Below are positions 1 through 12,818 of a DNA stretch of 64,000 bases, piece by piece. The notes under the pieces were generated by a model. It saw only the letters and a list, made by a program, of their open reading frames with translations, did no database searches and was not told where the DNA came from. The stretch comes from Zygnema cylindricum. Its lineage: Eukaryota > Streptophyta > Zygnematophyceae > Zygnematales > Zygnemataceae. Location of the stretch: positions 1 to 64,000 of the forward strand of contig JBBHKE010000556.1 in assembly GCA_037447655.1 (NCBI GenBank), in the 5' to 3' direction. Position numbers and translations under genes: made by a program. How positions within the stretch are numbered: position 1 is the first letter of the stretch; every line of letters starts with the position of its first letter.

Positions 1-948
1 AAAGACAAAACAAAAATATAAAAAAAAGAGGCAATAAAAGGATAAATAAAGAAAGATAATAAAAAAATAGAGATAAAAAATGAGACTAATTCCGCCAGAA
101 ATCATAATCGTAAAGCTGAGTAACAAACATGAGTGCATAACGACAAAAATCTGTACTGTTCACACTGCTCATCAGAGGAAATCAACCCTAAAAAAGCCCT
201 CACAAACCCTGAAAATCCGTCACAGTCCTGTTGAGAGGAAAAGCAGCTCTTTCAAGCACCAAAAAAAAGTGAAGGAGGAGGAAAAGAGATACAGGAGGAG
301 GAAATGTCCACTGGAGAGAGACTCTCTCACCCTGTTATTGATTGCCTCAGTTGACAAAAACCGGAGAAATACTGGATTTTCACCAAAGGAAAATGCATTG
401 TCACATTTTCTTACAAGCCACAGTATACTTTCGGTCGATTATAATCTGCTGCAATCTCGCAGCTGTTGTTTGCAGTATAAAAATAAACCTTAACGACTTC
501 AAAAGGTCTGCAAAACATCTACACTAAATTTCCCTTAGTATCAGCGGATGGCTTCAAGCCAGCGCCCTTATTCATGTCTCACCCTTCTGCAGCACCTGTT
601 GTTTGAAAAGTGCGGACATTTCGTACAGAAGTCGCACAAAATTCGGATACCGGGCAAGAATTCCTACTGTACTGTACTTTTCGACTCTTCTGTATGAGGA
701 GTTTGGATTTCGTATTGTCTTGATGATGTTCCATAAACTCCGGTGCGGTTCAGTGTCCAATGTTAGGACGCTTTATGACCGTCCATATCATTATCCTACG
801 TTCATAAGATGCTCAATCATTGAAATATGAAGCGAAACGGAATTGAGCACACCACCCATAGCTTCCAGCATTACATGCAAGAAAATAGTCGCACGGAATT
901 TACCACTACGGTACAGTACTGTACTATACAAACCTAACCTGTACAGTA
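1..948. other. AT-rich flank, no gene seen
   Basis: Low-complexity A-rich opening followed by unremarkable AT-rich sequence. Short open frames occur on both strands, but none has splice context, domain resemblance or compositional bias. GTACAGTAC-type runs lie near 911-948, just before the first inverted-repeat element. Confidence 0.5.
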
Positions 949-1147
949 CACCGCGAATCGTTATTAGCGTTGAGAAATTATTAGTGTAAAGAAAAAAATA
1001 GCGTCATTCATTCTAATATAGTGCCAGGAGACGTGGCAGATTATGGTCCACGTCCTTAAATAGTGTAGTTTATTCTATTTAAGGTATTAATGTCAAAATT
1101 TTGGGGTGCCGATATAGAGTTCATAGCGCTAATAACGATTCGCGGTG
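949..1147. mobile_element. ~200 bp MITE, TA-duplication family A (copy 1)
   Basis: Perfect terminal inverted repeats start CACCGCGAATCGTTATTAG at the left and end with its reverse complement at the right. TA dinucleotides (947-948 and 1148-1149) flank both ends. The 199 bp interior has no coding capacity. TA duplication and size fit a non-autonomous Tc1/mariner/pogo-type element. The termini match those of the 9.8 kb element at 16609-26376 with few mismatches, so it may be mobilised by that family. Confidence 0.85.
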
Positions 1148-1166
1148 TACTATACTCCTGCACATC

Positions 1167-1290
1167 GTGAATCGCTATTAGCGTTAAGAAATTAGTATGA
1201 GGACAGTTTTAGCGTTAGTTAGTTTGAATGCAGGCGAATGACGTGGGCAATTTTGAACCGCTATATTGCATAGTTCAAAAGTAGGTGACC
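1167..1290 (+). mobile_element. Truncated family A element (left end only)
   Basis: A left terminus (CATCGTGAATCGCTATTAG) is followed by sequence like the inner part of other ~200 bp copies, including a GACGTGGGCAATTTTG segment. No matching right terminus was found, so it is probably a truncated copy. The right boundary is approximate. Confidence 0.5.
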
Positions 1291-2469
1291 GTACGCCCAT
1301 ACAATATGCCCTTAAGACCCATATTGTATTGGCCGCAAAATGAAATAAAATAGGAACAGGGTTGAGCTGTACATCGATCGATAGAGAATTAAACGTCATG
1401 TCTAAATTTTGAAAAAAAATTGGACAAAAAAAAATATTTCTGTGAGGTTTGGGGACTTTTTTTAGGCCGTCGGATTTGGACGATCGACGGTCCTGATCAA
1501 AGTGGGCGATTAAAAGATCATGAAAGCCAGCAACTTGAAAGGACAATCTGTCATATTAGCCTGCAATTTTGAGGGTCACACTAAATAAAGCCTCTAATTG
1601 ACCAACCAGGCAGTATGGGACGATTAAAAAAAAAAAATACCACACTGCCAAAAAAATTACCAAAACCTACGGACCAACCCCGTTGGTGGCTTTCCCCCGG
1701 AATGTCATCCTACGCCGTTTCAGTTCGCTAAAAAAATTCGTCCGGCGGCGTGCGCTGTACTTTGATCTTACGTCAGATTCAGACGTTCGTACAGGAGTGT
1801 GCACGACGCGCACACATACAGTATGCCTACGTTGCGCGAGTTTTGTGCAAAGTTTTGTGCGCCTACCAAAGGCCTACCATAAAAAAGCCTACTTTTGAAC
1901 TATGCTATATTGTATAAAAAGAAGTATTTTTATCATTTCTATTTTGTGTGGGTTTTACAAATGATATCGAGACGGATTTAGTGTACTATATGCTAACAAG
2001 CGATTAGCAAGTGTGCTGTATTTTGGGCCGGTAAAAATTATTTTCTTAATTTGCAAGAACGGTACGTTAAAAAATACTGGAAATGAAAAAATATCCACTG
2101 CCCATCGCATGCTTTTTGAACCCATTAAAAATAACGGAACTGAGCTGCCTTTCTTTTAAGCGGAGCAGAACGGCCAACGGCTTCCCACCTCCCGTGTAGT
2201 TTTAACGGTGGTACGCTTTCTAAATTCAGCATTGTGTGCCAGTCAGCAAAACCATCAGATTTAAGCGTGTAAGCACTGCATCCGATTCGCTGACTGACAT
2301 TAGAAGAAAAAAAAAGTACATTACATTGGAGCATGTATGCACGCCCTAACCATGTACTTTTGACTGGCCTACAATTCCGCGCTGCTATCAATCTATCAAA
2401 TGGAAGAATCTTTATTTTCAAAAAGTGCGATGGAAAAAATGATCAAGGTACAAAGGGGAGTACAGTACA
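1291..2469. other. Intergenic, no gene recognised
   Basis: Mixed AT-rich sequence with short homopolymers. No convincing coding exon or RNA gene was seen. It is probably made of old repeat fragments. Confidence 0.4.
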
Positions 2470-2685
2470 CACCTTGAATCGCTATTAGCGTCAATGTTTT
2501 TTCGCCACTTAAAACATCTTTACTCCGTACACACTTGTCCGATTTTCAATTTGAGACCGCCAATCGGAAGCTGAGAGTGTCACCTTTCAATCGCGACCGT
2601 CAGATCCACAATCCGACAAGTGTGTACGGAGAAAAGATGTATTAAGTGGCGAAAAAAACATTGACGCTAATAGCGATTCAAGGTG
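2470..2685. mobile_element. Family A MITE with long inverted repeats (copy 3)
   Basis: The arms are near-perfect inverted repeats of about 75 nt, beginning CACCTTGAATCGCTATTAG, so the single strand would fold into a long hairpin. The right flank is TA; the left flank has drifted to CA. It ends 287 bp upstream of the DnaJ start codon, inside the likely promoter. Confidence 0.8.
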
Positions 2686-2716
2686 TAGTACAGTACAGTA
2701 CAGTACTGTACTGTAC
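2686..2716. repeat. GTACAGTAC palindromic microsatellite
   Basis: Repeated GTACA units turn into TGTAC units, making a self-complementary run directly abutting the right end of the preceding MITE. TA-rich palindromes of this type seem to be the insertion targets of this family. Confidence 0.6.
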
Positions 2717-2875
2717 ATCTATCACGTCTGTGGAGCTCACACCACTGAATCAGTGTGTTCGCACTTTCTACTACAGTTCTGCACAGAACATGCCAACACA
2801 GAACAGTACACTACAACATTTGTGTCACAGAACAGGACACTTGTACAGTTTGCTGTGCCGTATTCGGTTTAAATT

Positions 2876-2962
2876 CTCTCTCTCCCATCTTCAACTCTCC
2901 TCTCTCTCTCTCTCTCTCCTCTCCCTCTCTCTCTCTGTGTGTGTGTGTGTGTGTTCGAACTC
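2876..2962 (+). promoter_or_regulatory. CT/GT-rich 5' leader tract of the DnaJ gene
   Basis: An almost pure CT tract followed by (GT)n ends about 10 nt before the ATG at 2973. Pyrimidine (GA/CT) tracts are common in plant core promoters and 5' UTRs and can bind GAGA-type factors. Whether it is promoter or transcribed leader cannot be told from sequence. Confidence 0.45.
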
Positions 2963-2972
2963 TCCTGCCGCC

Positions 2973-5900
2973 ATGGAGGCGTCCAATCGCGACGAGGCGG
3001 AGCGGTGCGCCGTGCTGGGCTTGCAGGCTTTGAAGGAAGGCAACCTCGCACGTGCCACGCGGCTAGCTGCAAAAGGCACGCGTCTGGCCCCTGATGACGC
3101 TCCAGCCACTCTACAAAGGCTCACAGCCTCTCTCGCTGAAGGCCCGGCACCGTCCGTACGTCCCAATTTTTTGCGATTTTTTTTTTTTTTTTTTTTGTTT
3201 TTTTCTGTGTGTGAATGCTGTAGGGAAGCTTATTGGAAATGAATGGAAACCTGTCGCGGTTGATAGAGGAAACAATTTAATTTTAATATTTGAGAATTTT
3301 CGGATTGGTTTACATCTTTTTCGCTGTTGCCTTATGCAGTATTTTTAAGGTCTGGGGATCTGCTTTAAAAGCCTGTGCTGTACAAAAGCTGTTCACTGGA
3401 AATCTTAAAATTTATCAGATCGGAATATCAACAGGTGCTGATTTTGCTAGTCAATTTCCTGTCTTTTCATCACGTCTGCCTTCGTGGCTTTTTGATTATC
3501 TTAGCAGGATCAAGGTCAAACCCCTTTTTTTGTAATTAGTGTGGTTTTAATCAGAATAGGCTCAAATTGCTATAGCCTGATCCGTGTCAGGCACTAGAAA
3601 TAGGCTTGAATCGCTATTAGCGACGTGTGGTTTATGTTAGTGTTATTAATTTTAATATACATTTGAGCAACGTGGGCGATTTTCAGCCCCTTACAAAATT
3701 ATTTTTATGAAAAAAACAGTTAATATTAATCTCGCTATTTTATGTTCAGGGAGCAAAAAAAACCGGCACTATTAGTGTTTTTAGCTCTAATAAACGATTC
3801 ACGGTGTTGTACTCCGCACGAATTTATGAACGTAGAGTTAGTATGGATTAGTCAATGTCACGTACAAATCACACTTGAGAGGACACATACGTTTTTTTTT
3901 CAATTCACCGTAGACTGCTTAATTATACATACTCAGATGTATAGTTTTCATAATAAAAAATGGTGTATTCCATGTGAAGAGTAATAATAAGCTGGGAACC
4001 ACCTGAACTGCAATAGTACAATGTTTTGTTGGAATCTAAGTGGTAATGGACCTTATCTATGTGACATCTGTTGGAAGAAAGATTTTTGGGGTCTATTATC
4101 TCGCACCACACGTGGTTATGGATAGAGTTACTGAACATCCCTGAGTTCTGGATGATATGCAATGAATGAATTTCACACTGAAATCTGAATGATAAACTGA
4201 CTGTTTGTAATTGTGCTGCAGCCAGAATTTAATCCCGAAAGTGTGGAGGCGGTAAAACGTATTCGCAGATGTTCAGATTACTATGAGATCCTTGAGGTCA
4301 CCAAGCAGAGTACAGAAGAAGAAATCAAACGGGCCTATCGAAAGGTATGAATGGATTACCATTGCGTCTCATTACCTGGCAGTTCGGTCCTTCTGGATGT
4401 CACTTATGCTGAAGAAGCTACTATGAGTTTTGAAGTTATTGTTTTGGCTGTTAATTTCCTTCTTGGTTTTGGTTGAAGTCGTTGTAATTCAAGGAAGTTC
4501 GGATATGACCTTTGCTTCTTTTTCTTTTATCATGTACATCTCAACTTTTGAAGCGTAGCATTGGAAGGGCTGTCATAGTCTGAAAAGGAAGGCTTGTAAG
4601 ACTTGGATTCAGTACGCTTTTGCGTTTGTGCAGGATGGCATTTATACTTAGAGAATTCCACTGATATAACAAAGTGCGGTCTAACAACACCTAGTTTTTG
4701 CTAGAGCTTTTACTGTTGTTACAGTATTTTGTTTTTTCACTGATGGCATTACCTACCGTGTATTCTTGTTAACATACAGTTTTGTAATCTAGAGATACAT
4801 TTGAATAGTAGTAGGCTAATGTGACTGTTTGTTTAGAGTCATGCATGAAGCTTTGCAAAATTTTGAAGAAATCCTTGCAAAGGGTGGGTTCATTTTGACT
4901 CCCATGTTGTCTTTGTACCCGCGCCCTTATCTTTACGTGCACCTGCTGAAGTATTTTTTTGTGCATACACTGAAATTTTCGAATATCCAAGGTCAAATGC
5001 TGTTTGTAAGGAATACTTGAGCCTATTTACTCTGATTGCCCAATTACTATCAACTTTCAGGAAACAAAAAACTGAAACCGAATCTTATTCTGGAGATAAT
5101 CCCTAGGTGTGGATTAGTTCTGGATGAAAGGCTCCAGTTGATGGTGTAATTCCATGTTAACGGTTGCAAGCCCTGTGCCAAATGATCGTGCAATCAGTCA
5201 GTGATTGTAAATGAATAGATCGCGATTTTTACACTAGATTTTGACAATAGATCGTGATACACCGTATATCGGTACTCGTCAATGACTCTATACCGGCGCC
5301 CCTAAATTTTACCCCTCGAACCTAAACTAGACTTAAAATAACTTAAATTAGTATTGATGCCACTAATTAACGTTAATTCTTTAAACGGTTCAGAATAAGC
5401 CGCGCCATTTGGAACTGAATCAGAATTAGTAACATTAATATAAAACCCACGCGAATCATTTCTTTACTCTAATAATGATTCACGGTGTAGTTGTCTTGCA
5501 TTTGCCTATGCTCATGTGTAATTTTTTGGAGGGGAGATATGGTGATGGCAGTTGTCATTAAAAGTGCATCCGGATAAGAACAAGGCACCTGGGGCAGAAG
5601 AAGCATTTAAAGGTGAGATTGCACCACTGCTTACAAGCTTGTTGGAATTGAAGGGGAATGAAACAGGCCGCTGCAAAATCCTGCCCTTCCGGCTTTGTTC
5701 ATTTGAAAAGCCTTCATCTTTTTTTTTCTGAATGCATTCAGCCTCTCCCTGGTTACATCCAGTTTTACCCTTTTTCAGTGTCTTCTTAATGCAAGCCCTC
5801 TCTTGTGCATCTTTGTAGTTCATGATTCACTTCTTAATCTTGTCAGATAATGCTGTGAATCTAGAACAGGGGGAATACTGCATGTGTTTCTGTTTGGCGT

Positions 5901-8900
5901 CCAGCCACTACTTTAACGGTTATGTTTTGTCTGTTATGTTGTCTTTCAATAATTTCATCAATCAAGTGATGTACTTACCTTGTTGTGCCACTTGCCAATG
6001 CATACGTGCCTTTCTTAGCTACATGCTCTCTTTCATGTAGCAATATTCAAGAATTTTGCATCTTTGCCTCATCCTTTTGATCTTTCTCTAGGACTTCGGA
6101 TTCGTGGTTTAGGCGCCTCCGATTAAGGTTTTCAAATTCATAAGTTTTCTTCTCAATTTCCATATGTGGCTGTATTTCTGAAAAATTGGTGACAGGTTTT
6201 CGTATGAATTCAGTGCAGCTTTTACTTAGACATTGCCTCTTTACCTGGGTTTAAATTATAAGACATTTTTTCATGAATGAATTGCTGAAGTATGTTCATA
6301 CGTGTCTGTATCCTCATGATTTTGTTACCAGTAAGGGCTAGAATTCAAAACCTGCTGAAGCCAACTTTTATTGCTGTGCAACACTGGATGGAAAACAGTT
6401 GTGACATTAGAATTTCACAGGGATTCGGCTGTGTGATTTATTTTCGAACTTTTGCCCATCTTTTTGAATTTATTCTTCCCGGAATAGATGAGGAATGAAT
6501 ATTGAACAACTGAGAAGGTTCTCAATTTATGCCCTTCATGAATTTTCATGAGTAGCTGTGGAGTGAAGTTGGAGAGGGAGGGAAGCGTGCCCCTCATTGA
6601 CAGATTACTTTTCAACGTTTTCATCACTTTTTACATATTTTTTAAATGCTCCAAAGTACTTTTATATTGTGGGGATGGCCAAAACTATTCAGGATTCAGG
6701 GTTTAGTGTTTTGTTTTCGGTTTTTGGTCCCAAATGCATAGGCTTAACTTGACATTTTTGCCAGTATTCTTGACAGGATCCTAGTAGGTCGTTGCATAGG
6801 ACTTCAGTCAAGACAGTTCAGAGACATACAGATATTGAATGTGATTTGAGACTTGTGACCGGTTTCACCGATAGACTCTTGTCGTGGGACCTAAGTTTGT
6901 AGCACAACAATTATATTAAACTGCCCATTGTTATAAGAGTTGATAACAGTCATCTGATCGCTACCTTTTTTAGCTGAACATCATAAAATAGTGACATTAT
7001 GACACTATTTAAGGAGTGGACTACAATTTGCCACTTCTCCTTGCACTTAGTTAGTATTATATATTCTTATTTTGCATTAACATTAATGAATCATTAACGG
7101 TAATAACGATGGGCAGTGTAGCATGAAGTTCGTTGTTTTCGCTACGAAACTGGTATTAAGACGTTTTTTGCGACCCTGTTCGTGCACGAAAAGGCCCTTA
7201 CAGGTTGTGACATTTGAGGCGCCAGCTAACAAGATTTGTTCCTTGCCTTTTCACTGGCACTCCATGTCCACCAAAATTTTCCCCCAAGTCCTCCTTGAAA
7301 CGTCGTGTGGAGAATTTTAACAGAAAGCTTAAGCGCGTTTTTAGGCAAACTTCCGTATTCACGTCTACATCTACAGTCTGATAAATGATAATGCTGTATT
7401 GTATACTCCGATTAGGTTTGGTCAATATTGTGACGTGCGTGTTCACAAAGATAGTCATGTTGACCAACCAAGCTGCTTAGGTGGAAGTACCCCTACTGTT
7501 TCTAAAGCACTTAATTGTCCCAGTCCTGTTCTTGCCTTTCTGTGCAGCCATCTCTGTTGACTGCTGAGTATGACAATGCTCTGTCTTGCGCAGCGGTGTC
7601 GAAGGCATTTCAATGTCTAAGTGATGCGGATGCTCGAGCCGGATACGATCGAGGCGAACGTGAAGGCACTCAAGAACGATATCATAGGAGACAACAACAT
7701 GGCAACAGGCACGGAGGGGTCTCTCCGTTTTTTGCCGATGATGCATTCGACCCTAATGAGGTCTTTAATGCATTTTTCGGCATGCACGGTTTGCGCCATA
7801 TGAATGGTATGTTTTTGTAAAGACTCTGATCTTTGTGGTCTAGTGGTTTTCTACTGTAGGTTATGATTTACGTAGGAAATATACATTTTTTTGCAATTTG
7901 TGGACACCACACTTGGGACAGTTTTTGGTTTCTTTTACTTCTTTGCCCCAGATGTCTCCTGTTCAATGTTGTTTTTGTTCATTTTTGTCTCGGTTCGCCT
8001 GTATGTCAGTGATTGAACAATTTCAAATATATGGCAGTGAATTTTCCAGTCATACGGACACTGTATATTATTCCATCATCTGGATAGAATTGAGGTGACG
8101 TGTGTATGGTCTATTTCAAGTCTAATCTCGCACACATTTGAGCCAACCATGTTAATGCGACCAATTTTTTTTGGGTAATTCTTATAGCATTTTATTTCTA
8201 CACACTTTATTGTAATACTTTTCTGCGTCGAATGACAGAGTTGTACTTTTTTCTCTTCATTTCTTGCTGTCACATTGTTGTCATTGCCCTAGGGTAGATA
8301 TTAGAGTATTCTAGAAGCTTGGAAGAGGATGTTAGTGGAAGATTTTTTTAGTGTTCTAAAGTGTCGAAGTGACAAGGGAATGTCACCAAACGTTCTTGAA
8401 GGAATATGAGCATCAAGACGTTGAATGGCCCAGATGAAATACGACCAAAATTGGAAATGCTATAGAGATGACCATATTTACTCCTGGCACTTGTTATAAG
8501 AAATTTCTAGAGCTTAGTTACCGTGCATGTATTTGTGTATGCTGTATGTTGCTCCTTGTAATAAGGCTATGCTTGTCGGTTCCCTGTAAGATAGATGGTG
8601 ATATGGTGTTATGGAAAGATGGTGATACAGTTGCTTTTGCATGTCAATATTCTTTCTTTTTTTTTTTACCTTCAACTGGTTCTGTTTGATTTAGATGTCT
8701 AGTAACGGTTTTCATATGGACAATCCGATTTGCTTGCAGTCGATTGGCTTTTAAGCACTGAACTGATGCTATACCGATCCATTTTTATGTAAAATGATGA
8801 CAAAGTAGGTTTGAGGGGCTGTTTCATGCAGGTCGAGTGTACAGGGCAGATTTTGGACAGAGAGGTGCAGGAAACAGAATGCATGCCGGTACAAGTGTAG

Positions 8901-10570
8901 GACCGAGTGTGTTGGGTCTACTGCAACTGCTGCCGCTGCTTTTTATTTTTCTCTATGCTCTCATGCCACCTTCAGAATCACTCTACAGCCTTCAGCGGAT
9001 AGAACCCTATGTACTTGAACGGAGAACAAAGTAAGTGACCCATCTGCGTTGAATGTTTTGTCTGCATTTTGAATCAAATTTGCATGTAAAATATAGAGTA
9101 GTGTGCAAGGTATTTGTCAGGCAGGATAACTGTTGAATTGCACTGCTGTGGTAATTAATATGGGGTACAGTGCTTTTAGTTCATGCATATCTGTGGTGTG
9201 TTCTATAGTAGTTCAGGATCCAGAATACTCAAGCGAAAGAACAACGAATTTTTGAGGTTGCTGTAATTTGATTACCTCAAAAACAGCTAAGGGTTAGTTA
9301 CACAAGATGGACACTTCCTGACATTTTACAAAATGAAATATATATTGAATCTTTTCACCAGAAGTACCAACTCCATGAAAGTTAAACAAGCCGTTGTGTG
9401 GACTCAGAAAATTAAAGCTGAACAGAGCATGGCCACTCTCAATTGCATCCTGTTGTGCAGATGACAGGATTAGTGTAGATAAGTGGAGGATTTTTGTACG
9501 ATGGAGGATATTTGTCGGGGCAATAGTTTCACGTTGAAAAGAGATTTTTTTAGGAAAGCTGGTTCTGTTCATAGCATCTATACCAAACCGAGTGGATCTG
9601 CACTAGTTATCAATGCTTTACCAACTTCGTGCCCCCAACTATCTACAGTGCATGTTGTAGCTACTCTATCACAAATGACGATTTGCTGCTAAAGCCAAGT
9701 GTCTGATGATTATACATTTAAACAACCTGTAAACATACAGTTTGCCAAAAATGTGTCTACTGAGAGATAACCTCTAAAAAATAAATATAATCTAGTGCAT
9801 TCACAAGTGAACTGGTTTTGTCATGCCAAAGCAGTGAATCCAGATGGCTCTCTGGAACCGGTTCAGTTTCATAATGAGTTAGTGTCCTAATTCAATGCTC
9901 ATTTGAAGGTCAATTGTTTCTTCCGGGGAACGGTAGAATCGGAGTACAGCTGTTCTGGTACATTTGTACTTGGAGTCTTGCAGTTGAGTATCTGGGATAT
10001 GGCTGCCATGTTGTTTTGCAGTGATTTAGGAGTTCGTTATTTTGTTCAATCGGAAGATTTCGATACAAAGCATCCGGTCAATAGCAGGCAGCGACGTAGA
10101 GTCGATCATCAGGTGGAGTCAGATTACAGGTATGTGATCATGAATCCTCACTGAGCAGTCAGTAATGTACAACAGGACGCTATTAGTATTACATACCTGT
10201 TATCACTATTTTTTGTCTCCCTTTGTAATTTCAGGATCAGCTCTTTATCAAGTCGTATGCCGTGTTTTCATAACCTGTTTCTCTTTTTCCCAAGAGTATT
10301 TTTTGCCTCCCACGTTCAACTTGGTGTTTCCATTTGTGTGTGACCGCTGGTGGTAATTACTGATATGCCTTCGCAGGATACCACTTTGTATTTGCTTTGT
10401 TAATTCTGTCCGAGCGCTGTATTGTTGTATACAGGGAAACCGTCAGTATTCGATGTCATAATGAACGTGTGCAACAGGCCAAGTTTTATCGCTGGGGGCA
10501 ACTTCAAAAAGCAAAGGAGATGAACATGCCAAACTGTGTGGAGCTCAATCGTCTACAACGGGCCTACTAG
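2973..10570 (+). CDS. ER-type DnaJ co-chaperone with DUF1977 (DNAJB12/plant DnaJ49-like)
   Basis: Seven exons: 2973-3155, 4222-4344, 5552-5612, 7594-7806, 8832-9030, 10022-10129, 10435-10570. All introns are GT-AG and frames join without a stop, giving 340 aa. The start has a strong context (GCCGCCATGG). Residues 1-40 resemble the helical N-terminus of this family (ERCAVLGLQALKEGN). The J domain covers about 78-145 with CSDYYEILEV and the HPD catalytic triad at 108-110. A Gly/His-rich linker ends near 213, one membrane helix lies at about 219-238 (LLQLLPLLFIFLYALM), and a DUF1977-type tail follows to the C-terminus. By family, the J domain faces the cytosol from the ER membrane and stimulates Hsp70 ATPase in quality control. 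Length fits the family, and no lesion is visible. Introns 1-3 each hold one ~200 bp transposon. Confidence 0.93.
3603..3806. mobile_element. Family A MITE in DnaJ intron 1 (copy 4)
   Basis: The left end reads GGCTTGAATCGCTATTAGCG; the right end is CTAATAAACGATTCACGGTG. The left flank is TA. It shares the inner AACGTGGGCGATTTT segment with the truncated copy near 1240. It is wholly inside the intron and does not touch the splice sites. Confidence 0.7.
5260..5487. mobile_element. Family A MITE in DnaJ intron 2 (copy 5)
   Basis: TA-CACCG at the left (TA 5258-5259) and AATGATTCACGGTG-TA at the right (TA 5488-5489). It carries the CCTCGAACCTAAAC / CCCCTAAATTTT segment found reversed in the longer copies. 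The left terminus has diverged more than the right. Its right end lies about 60 bp before the exon carrying HPD. Confidence 0.7.
6919..7118. mobile_element. Family A MITE in DnaJ intron 3 (copy 6)
   Basis: The left end is CTGCCCATTGTTATAAGAG, and the right end is its near reverse complement GGTAATAACGATGGGCAGTG followed by TA. The interior contains CTATTTAAGGAGTGGACTAC, the reverse of a segment in copy 1. About 200 bp, as for copies 1, 3 and 4. Confidence 0.65.
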
Positions 10571-11661
10571 GAGTTTGAGTCCTATATTTCTATATCCCAA
10601 CAGAGTTTTTTCGTTTCTCGCATCACAACAAAGTCCTCTTGTAAAACCGGGTTTTCCAATGATTGCAACCTATTGTGGTACGTGTAGACAATCTGTTTCT
10701 GCAATATAAATAGAAGGGATTTATGGATTTCTTTTGCGGACATTATTGGCCGGGCTAATAGCCACTGGTGCAATGATGTGCATAAGAGATTATTGAAGGC
10801 TTTTTCAAGAAGAGACAGTTCAGGCAGAGTCGAGAGTCTTGAGTTTAATACATATTCAGTTGTTATGTCGTGATTAAAGTGATGTAAAAAAGATGAGACG
10901 GGGCGGCTTTTTTTCTGGGTTTTGAAGTGGGAAGTCAGCAACCCTATTTTGCTGTTTTTTGGTTCTCGACTCGTGTAAGTAATCACTTACCAGCTTCAAG
11001 GTCTGTGGTTAATTGTTGGTGATTATTATTATTCGTGTAAATGCCATAACATACTTGTCGATACGTTAATAATCACATTTTTATTCTTACCAGAATGGGT
11101 AATCATTCACATTTCAGATGTGATGGAAGGTCTAATAATGGTTTGGTTTTGTGACTTTTCAGTCAAGATTTTTCGAAAGGTATTAAGAGGATGATGCCTA
11201 AAACTAAGTTTGCGGGTATAGGCAATCGGTTTTGGGATAATGCTTATCATTATAGGCAGGAATCGATGACAAACAACTTCTGAACTGTGGCTGTAAATTT
11301 TTTATACGGATCCAGAATAAGACACTCTGCAGTCTCAAATGTGTGGATAAAAAAGGATAAATAGATAGGAGGCGGTGGATGAAGCTCAAAGAACCTCGAC
11401 CGTCGCAAAAGACCATGGAGCAGGGGCGGATGGTTAGAGGGCTTTAGTCGCCAGAAAAAGCTAACCAACACGACCCAAATGAACAGCTCGCTGAAAACAG
11501 GATTGGATTTGAAGGCCTAGGTGGATCATGGGGTGTAAAGGGAAACTTTAGCAATAAGTTCCTCATTCTTGGCATGGAGGGTCCAATCACTTCGAAGAAA
11601 GTAACATCCACGCTAATAAGGTATTGATATGCAGTGTAGACATCCCCATTGACAAACCTAT

Positions 11662-11721
11662 ACTTCAACCAACACATTTCGACTTCAACCAACACATTTC
11701 GACTTCAACCAACACATTTCG
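11662..11721. repeat. 20 bp tandem repeat, three copies
   Basis: The unit ACTTCAACCAACACATTTCG occurs three times head to tail without mismatch; a partial copy (CGTTCAAC) follows. Confidence 0.9.
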
Positions 11722-11983
11722 CGTTCAACAAGGCTGGGCACTATGGTAGATGTCCAAGCTTATTCGTCGGCTCTTTCATACGGTGTGTGTTTTCATCGTC
11801 AATTTTACAATTGACATGGTGTGTTCAAAACACGTGGGAATACAGTAAAAAATTATAGAAAGCACAATAAATCAACAATCTAGTGAAAGTCAAATGCCAG
11901 ACGAGTTACAAAATGCCGAAGGACAACAAAACAACAGTTGTCGCACTATATGGACTTTTAAACGAAGCTGGCTACTTATATGA

Positions 11984-12511
11984 CTAGAAACAAAGATCTT
12001 TCAAGATAACTAAACAAACTAATAACATATTAACAAACGCTGAATGGACAAATCTCATTCTATGAGCTATCACTTTTCTAGCGTTTACCCTTTGATCCTT
12101 AGGAGCATTATTCAATGAATTGGCACGGTTCAATAAATTTTGTATACTTGTTGAAGTTTGGTTAGGTAATGTTGGTTTAAGCACCTGGTGAAATTCCCTC
12201 CTCTTCACAAATACTTTGTCCTTTTTAATGTTTGCTTTTGCAGCCTTGTCTTTTCGAAAAAAAAAGCTTTCTTCCTTTTTTGGACGACTCTCATTCCAGC
12301 CTTGTCCTTTCGAAAAGTCTTTCAAACAGATGACTTCCCACAAATATTTTCGGTTGCATTTTGGTGGATTCGCGTCCAACCCTGTCCGAAGGCACAAGGC
12401 CGTTGCGAAGTGTCGACACTTCATGGGTATCTCATCGTGGCACAAATTGCTATCGTAAAGGTGTAGCGATTCTACACGCCCTGTATTGCTTACCCGCCTC
12501 CTCGAGGACAA
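11984..12511 (-). CDS. Weak hypothetical open frame (175 aa)
   Basis: A single uninterrupted frame, rich in Lys/Arg/Asn. I recognise no domain, and there is no clear splice or promoter context. It overlaps the repeated CCCTGTCCGAAGGCACA segment, so it may be chance or transposon residue. Confidence 0.15.
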   Translation of the reverse strand: MSSRRRVSNTGRVESLHLYDSNLCHDEIPMKCRHFATALCLRTGLDANPPKCNRKYLWEVICLKDFSKGQGWNESRPKKEESFFFRKDKAAKANIKKDKVFVKRREFHQVLKPTLPNQTSTSIQNLLNRANSLNNAPKDQRVNARKVIAHRMRFVHSAFVNMLLVCLVILKDLCF

Positions 12512-12818
12512 TTGAGGTAGGTATCCATTTACAAAGCCGAATGGAATGAATCCTTCGTCGATGATGGCTAAAAAATAATTGAAGAGTTAATGTTTCCGCC
12601 TAGAGAATCTTGGTCGGATCTCCTCAAAATGTATATATATAAAAAAAAAAAACACAAAACTACACGGTACTTCAACGTATGAAATCCTGAAAAATACCTC
12701 ACTTTTCGCATACTGAAACTCACCCTATAGTCGTTATTCCGTTGTCACTTATCGTATGGACAAGTATACCGACACTAATATTTTGACCAATTTTCCATCA
12801 GGTTGTACCGCTGAACTG

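Larger units (their letters stand above)
10571..12818. other. DnaJ 3' flank and gene-poor stretch
   Basis: Includes the presumed 3' UTR of the DnaJ gene (no strong poly(A) signal picked out), a 20 bp tandem repeat at 11662-11721 and one weak minus-strand open frame. Around 12362-12399 lies a GGTGGATT...CCCTGTCCGAAGGCACA segment that recurs near 14518, probably a shared transposon fragment. Confidence 0.4.

Noticed and set aside
80-493. 137-codon open frame near the left edge
   Set aside because: Lys/Ser-rich, no domain, no splice or promoter context; overlapping frame also open.
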